Shown here piece after piece: positions 61,565-64,000 of a stretch of DNA of 64,000 nt. A program made the translations under genes and the position numbers. Location of the stretch: NCBI GenBank assembly GCA_025617375.2, contig JAMYGW020000008.1, forward strand, positions 1,426,001 to 1,490,000, written 5' to 3'. The notes under the pieces are model-generated. The model did no database searches. It was not told the origin of the DNA and saw nothing but the letters and a program-made list of their open reading frames with translations. Origin of the DNA: Acarospora socialis. Lineage: Eukaryota; Ascomycota; Lecanoromycetes; Acarosporales; Acarosporaceae. Each line of letters begins with the position of its first letter. Within the stretch, counting starts at the first letter, position 1.

Positions 61565-61795
61565 TGTTAAATATATGAGTAGTCCCTTATGTATGTGACC
61601 TTTATGTATGGCTTCCTGCTCATAGAGCTCTGAGTAAGGTAGATATATAGAAAGGGGCAGAGCCTCATCCTTATATAAGCAACCCCTTCCTCCTTGCGTA
61701 GCAAGGGCCTCAATTCTAGTATATATGTATACTTCAAGTTCATTGTCCTTAGGCAGCTATTAGGCTATGAAAGACACTCGACTAGATACTTCACA
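61565..61795 (+). mobile_element. LTR-like fossil (probable copia-type LTR with adjoining primer-site-like sequence)
   Basis: The segment opens with TGTTAAATATATG and closes near TACTTCACA, about 231 bp. It has a TATA-like box (TTATATAAG at 61671-61679). Directly after it lies ATTGGGTGTCGTACAGTGGG, which resembles the primer-binding region that follows the 5' LTR of fungal copia elements. No gag or pol remains in the next 320 bp, so only an end of the element is left. It looks old and incomplete. The family call is from pattern memory only. Confidence 0.5.
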
Positions 61796-62116
61796 ATTGG
61801 GTGTCGTACAGTGGGAAGGCTTCTTCAACTTGCATTCGCCGCTTAGCTCAAGATGCTTTAGGTTACCCCCAAGGCCCTAACCACATAAGTGAACCTAAGG
61901 AAAAGTCTCAAAAACCTCAGGTCTTGTTGAATACTACAACCTAGACAGTGATGATGTGGGACTTGCAACTAATACAATTGATGGAGTACTCTAGGCTGCA
62001 CTCCTTTCAACCATGCCGCACCAAAGTATCCAACCCTCCACTTTAGCAGTGCCATTTGGCAGTCACAGGGTTCGAACCTGACCCTTCCGTGTTATAGACT
62101 AGGAGTGCCCTACTCT
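61796..62116. other. Element remnant or spacer
   Basis: About 320 bp between the LTR-like fossil and copy B of the dispersed repeat. It begins with the primer-site-like sequence. A GGTTCGAACC-like B-box motif occurs at about 62079, but no tRNA fold surrounds it. No coding sequence is seen. Confidence 0.35.
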
Positions 62117-62290
62117 GTATATATATATACACACCCCGAAGGATTAGTAATTACCGTTTTCATTCGGGCAAGGGAGTAAGGCCGCTTTAGAGGAGCAGTA
62201 AGGGAGCAAGCAGGAGCAAAGGATAGCAGCGGGGAGCATGAGGGAGCATAAGGGAGTAATAGGGCAAGGGATTTAGGAGCATTTAGAGGA
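62117..62290 (+). repeat. Dispersed repeat, copy B (AT-shifted relative of copy A)
   Basis: It has the same order of parts as copy A at 51851: AT run, CACCCCGAA, a loop, TTCGGG, then GGGAGCA-like units. Compared with copy A, most substitutions in the alignable first 70 bp are G-to-A or C-to-T, mainly at TpG/CpA steps, which is the RIP signature of ascomycetes. Confidence 0.6.
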
Positions 62291-62615
62291 TCAAGCTAGC
62301 GTAGATAGATCGAAGTCAATGAGGTACCGCCAGCGAACCCTTTAACATATCGAGTGAGAACGCATACGATTTTGGTAATCACAATCACATATCCCTGGTA
62401 TACAAACTTTGCATACCTCTATATAGCTTGCAAACGTTTTCGTACCCCATGAGAGGTGAGGAAAAGAGCATGAGAGAAGAGACGATAGAGCAACATTCAT
62501 AAAGCGATTTGAGCGATTCACCGTGATCCTTTTGGGTCGCAGCCAATCAAAGGCCAGTAGCACATAGTAAGGGATCAAATCAGCTATGAGCTTTGTACTG
62601 ACCCTTCGTGGATAG

Positions 62616-62912
62616 GGGCGCGTGCCATTTGCATGCATGGAGTACTACACGATTGGTCTGATGAACCAGCACGCAAGATCTTGGAGAACTTGAAATCAGC
62701 CATGACCCCAGGGTACAGTAAGCTTTTGGTGCATGACCATGTCATCTCTGAAGACCACTCTCATCCACAGGCGACAGCATACGACCCGACGATGATGGTT
62801 AAGGTATCTGCGCTAGAGAGAAGTGAGTCAATGTGGCGTGAGCTCTTTGCATCCGCCGGCTTTAAAGGTGATCAAGGCATTCTCGTGGTCCCGTCCAACT
62901 ATCCAGCAACCG
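62616..62912 (+). pseudogene. 3' fragment of a SAM-dependent O-methyltransferase
   Basis: The frame reads GARAICMHGVLHDWSDEPAR, then KLLVHDHVISEDHSHPQATA, then ALERSESMWRELFASAGFK. These are the C-terminal motifs of fungal secondary-metabolite O-methyltransferases, whose HDW block includes the catalytic His. The fragment begins right after GGATAG, a good splice acceptor, so it is probably a last exon. The SAM-binding N-terminal exon is absent; LTR-like and repeat sequence lie upstream instead. A one-base shift near 62866 separates FASAGFK from VIKAFSWSRPTIQ. Confidence 0.7.
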
Positions 62913-62919
62913 TTTCCAT

Positions 62920-64000
62920 TTCCTTCTGTGCATTCTTGGCTCTTCCAATTGATTACCACCTCTTCTTCCACCCATTGTCACACATTCCCGGTCCACTACC
63001 TGCTCACATCACCTCCCTCTATCTATACACGATCTGCTACCGCGGCATAGAGTGTCGCCTGCTTGCTCACTACCACCGGAAATACAACACCTCCATCCTT
63101 CGGGATAGCGCCCATCCTTCGGGATAGCGCCCAATGTCGTCTCGCTATCCGATGGTGCTGCCCTGCATCCAATCTATGTCGAAGGAGGCGGTTTCGAGAA
63201 GGACTCACGCTATGAGACTTTCCGCGTGGACGGACATGCTACCATCTTTCCAACCGTGGATACCGTCTACAGAGACGTGCGACCAAAAGCCATATTGCCC
63301 CTACTCGCAATGGGAAGAGTGCGAGCAGCCGGGGAAGAGCAAGGCATCATCCGAAGATGTGTGACCAGGTTCGTGGAGCGCTTCGAGAGCGAAGAAGCCA
63401 ATGTGTTCAGGCACGCGCCTGGTGCAGCCAAAGTCGACGTTCTGGACTTGGCCCAGAGACTGGCGATTGATGTCGTGACGGGTTATCTGTTCAACCAGCG
63501 ATACGGTGGGCTCGACGAACAAGCCACGTCGTTCACGCCAGCCGCCGGCTCGAGAAGTCCAGCCTCCAAACCGAGCAGCATGTCGGCAACCCCATTCGTC
63601 CTTGCCATCGTAGCGTTCGGCCGCTTCTCCCTCCTCCCAAATTGGCTCTTCCGAAGAGTCTTCACCCTTCACTCTGTCCTTGGTCGCCTTTTCCCAGACG
63701 GCGAGCTCAACAGTTCCCTCGCCCGCGTCGACGAGTACGCCACCCGCCTCGCCCACGACGCGGACCCGGAGAAAGATGACACGTATCAATCCCGGCTCCT
63801 CGCAGCCGGCATATCCAAGTCGGAAACGGCGGCGCAGTGCAAAGCCGTCACGTTCGCCGGCACCGACTCCACCGCCACGAAGCTCGCGACGATCCTCTTC
63901 CATCTCGAGCAGAATCCAAGCGTGCAGGAGCGTTTGAGAGGAGAGATCAGTATGCTCGGAGCGGATCTCGCCACGGACCCGCAGACGCTGCCGTACCTGT
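62920..64000 (+). pseudogene. Cytochrome P450, 5' end disrupted, runs off right edge
   Basis: An N-terminal P450 block lies in one frame: LPIDYHLFFHPLSHIPGPLP, then LLAHYHRKYNTSILR. The rest is in another frame: IAPNVVSLSDGAALHPIYVE, FRVDGHATIFPTVD, and the I-helix motif VTFAGTDSTATKLATILFHL. That frame is open from about 63109 to 64000 (about 297 codons) without a stop. The frame change falls exactly on a 19-bp tandem duplication (63094-63131) plus one surplus base. No ATG was found for the N-terminal part. The ExxR and haem Cys regions would lie beyond the window. If an upstream exon or alternative start exists, the gene could still be used, but a broken gene is more likely. With the methyltransferase fragment it suggests a secondary-metabolite cluster. 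Confidence 0.65.
63094..63131. repeat. 19-bp perfect tandem duplication inside the P450
   Basis: CATCCTTCGGGATAGCGCC occurs twice in a row. It lies where the conserved RIAPN motif should be joined to the N-terminal block and does not keep the reading frame. Confidence 0.9.

Noticed and set aside
62060-62110. A GGTTCGAACC-like box suggesting a tRNA gene or tRNA-derived SINE
   Set aside because: The T-stem pairs poorly in either register and no A box or acceptor stem is found upstream.

Overview
The window looks like nuclear DNA of a filamentous ascomycete (Pezizomycotina, perhaps Dothideomycetes; the class is a guess). The evidence is many 43-170 bp GT-AG introns with CTAAC-like branch sites, dense genes on both strands, and families such as VPS27/HSE1, STE20, SCP160 and a fungal NO VEIN-like protein. 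No tRNA, rRNA or CRISPR array was found.

Left edge (1-2966): a frame-broken Ser/Thr/Pro-rich gene running off the edge, then about 1.6 kb with no supported gene. Core block (2967-45331), dense and intact: HBS1 (ribosome rescue), a zeta-class GST/maleylacetoacetate isomerase, VPS27 divergent from a DOA4-type deubiquitinase, F-actin capping protein alpha, a Ser-rich protein of unknown function, a large ankyrin protein with a nucleotidyltransferase-like motif, cytochrome b5, HSE1, the PAK kinase STE20, the KH protein SCP160/vigilin, hydroxyacid-oxoacid transhydrogenase, phosphoglycerate dehydrogenase and two-domain glyoxalase I. VPS27 and HSE1 are the two halves of ESCRT-0, and Doa4 strips ubiquitin from ESCRT cargo, so three parts of one pathway lie within about 22 kb.

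Accessory block (45332-53943): a decayed metallo-beta-lactamase gene and a decayed GMC oxidoreductase gene flank an intact short-chain dehydrogenase, like the remains of a small metabolic cluster. A repeat rich in GGGAGCA-like units and a four-TM membrane protein follow.

At 53944-60964 lies the most unusual gene. I reconstruct six in-frame exons (2251 aa) encoding an N-terminal GHKL/Hsp90-type ATPase (NO VEIN/sacsin-like), a DUF3883 PD-(D/E)XK-like domain and a C-terminal tail of about 450 residues rich in FG, GLFG and GFGTGS repeats like an FG nucleoporin.

Right edge (60965-64000): a solo-LTR-like fossil, a second copy of the GGGAGCA repeat with a RIP-like mutation pattern, a 3' fragment of an O-methyltransferase, and a cytochrome P450 whose 5' end is disrupted and which runs off the window.

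Exon boundaries were read by eye from splice signals and frame. Family assignments rest on remembered motifs, not searches.
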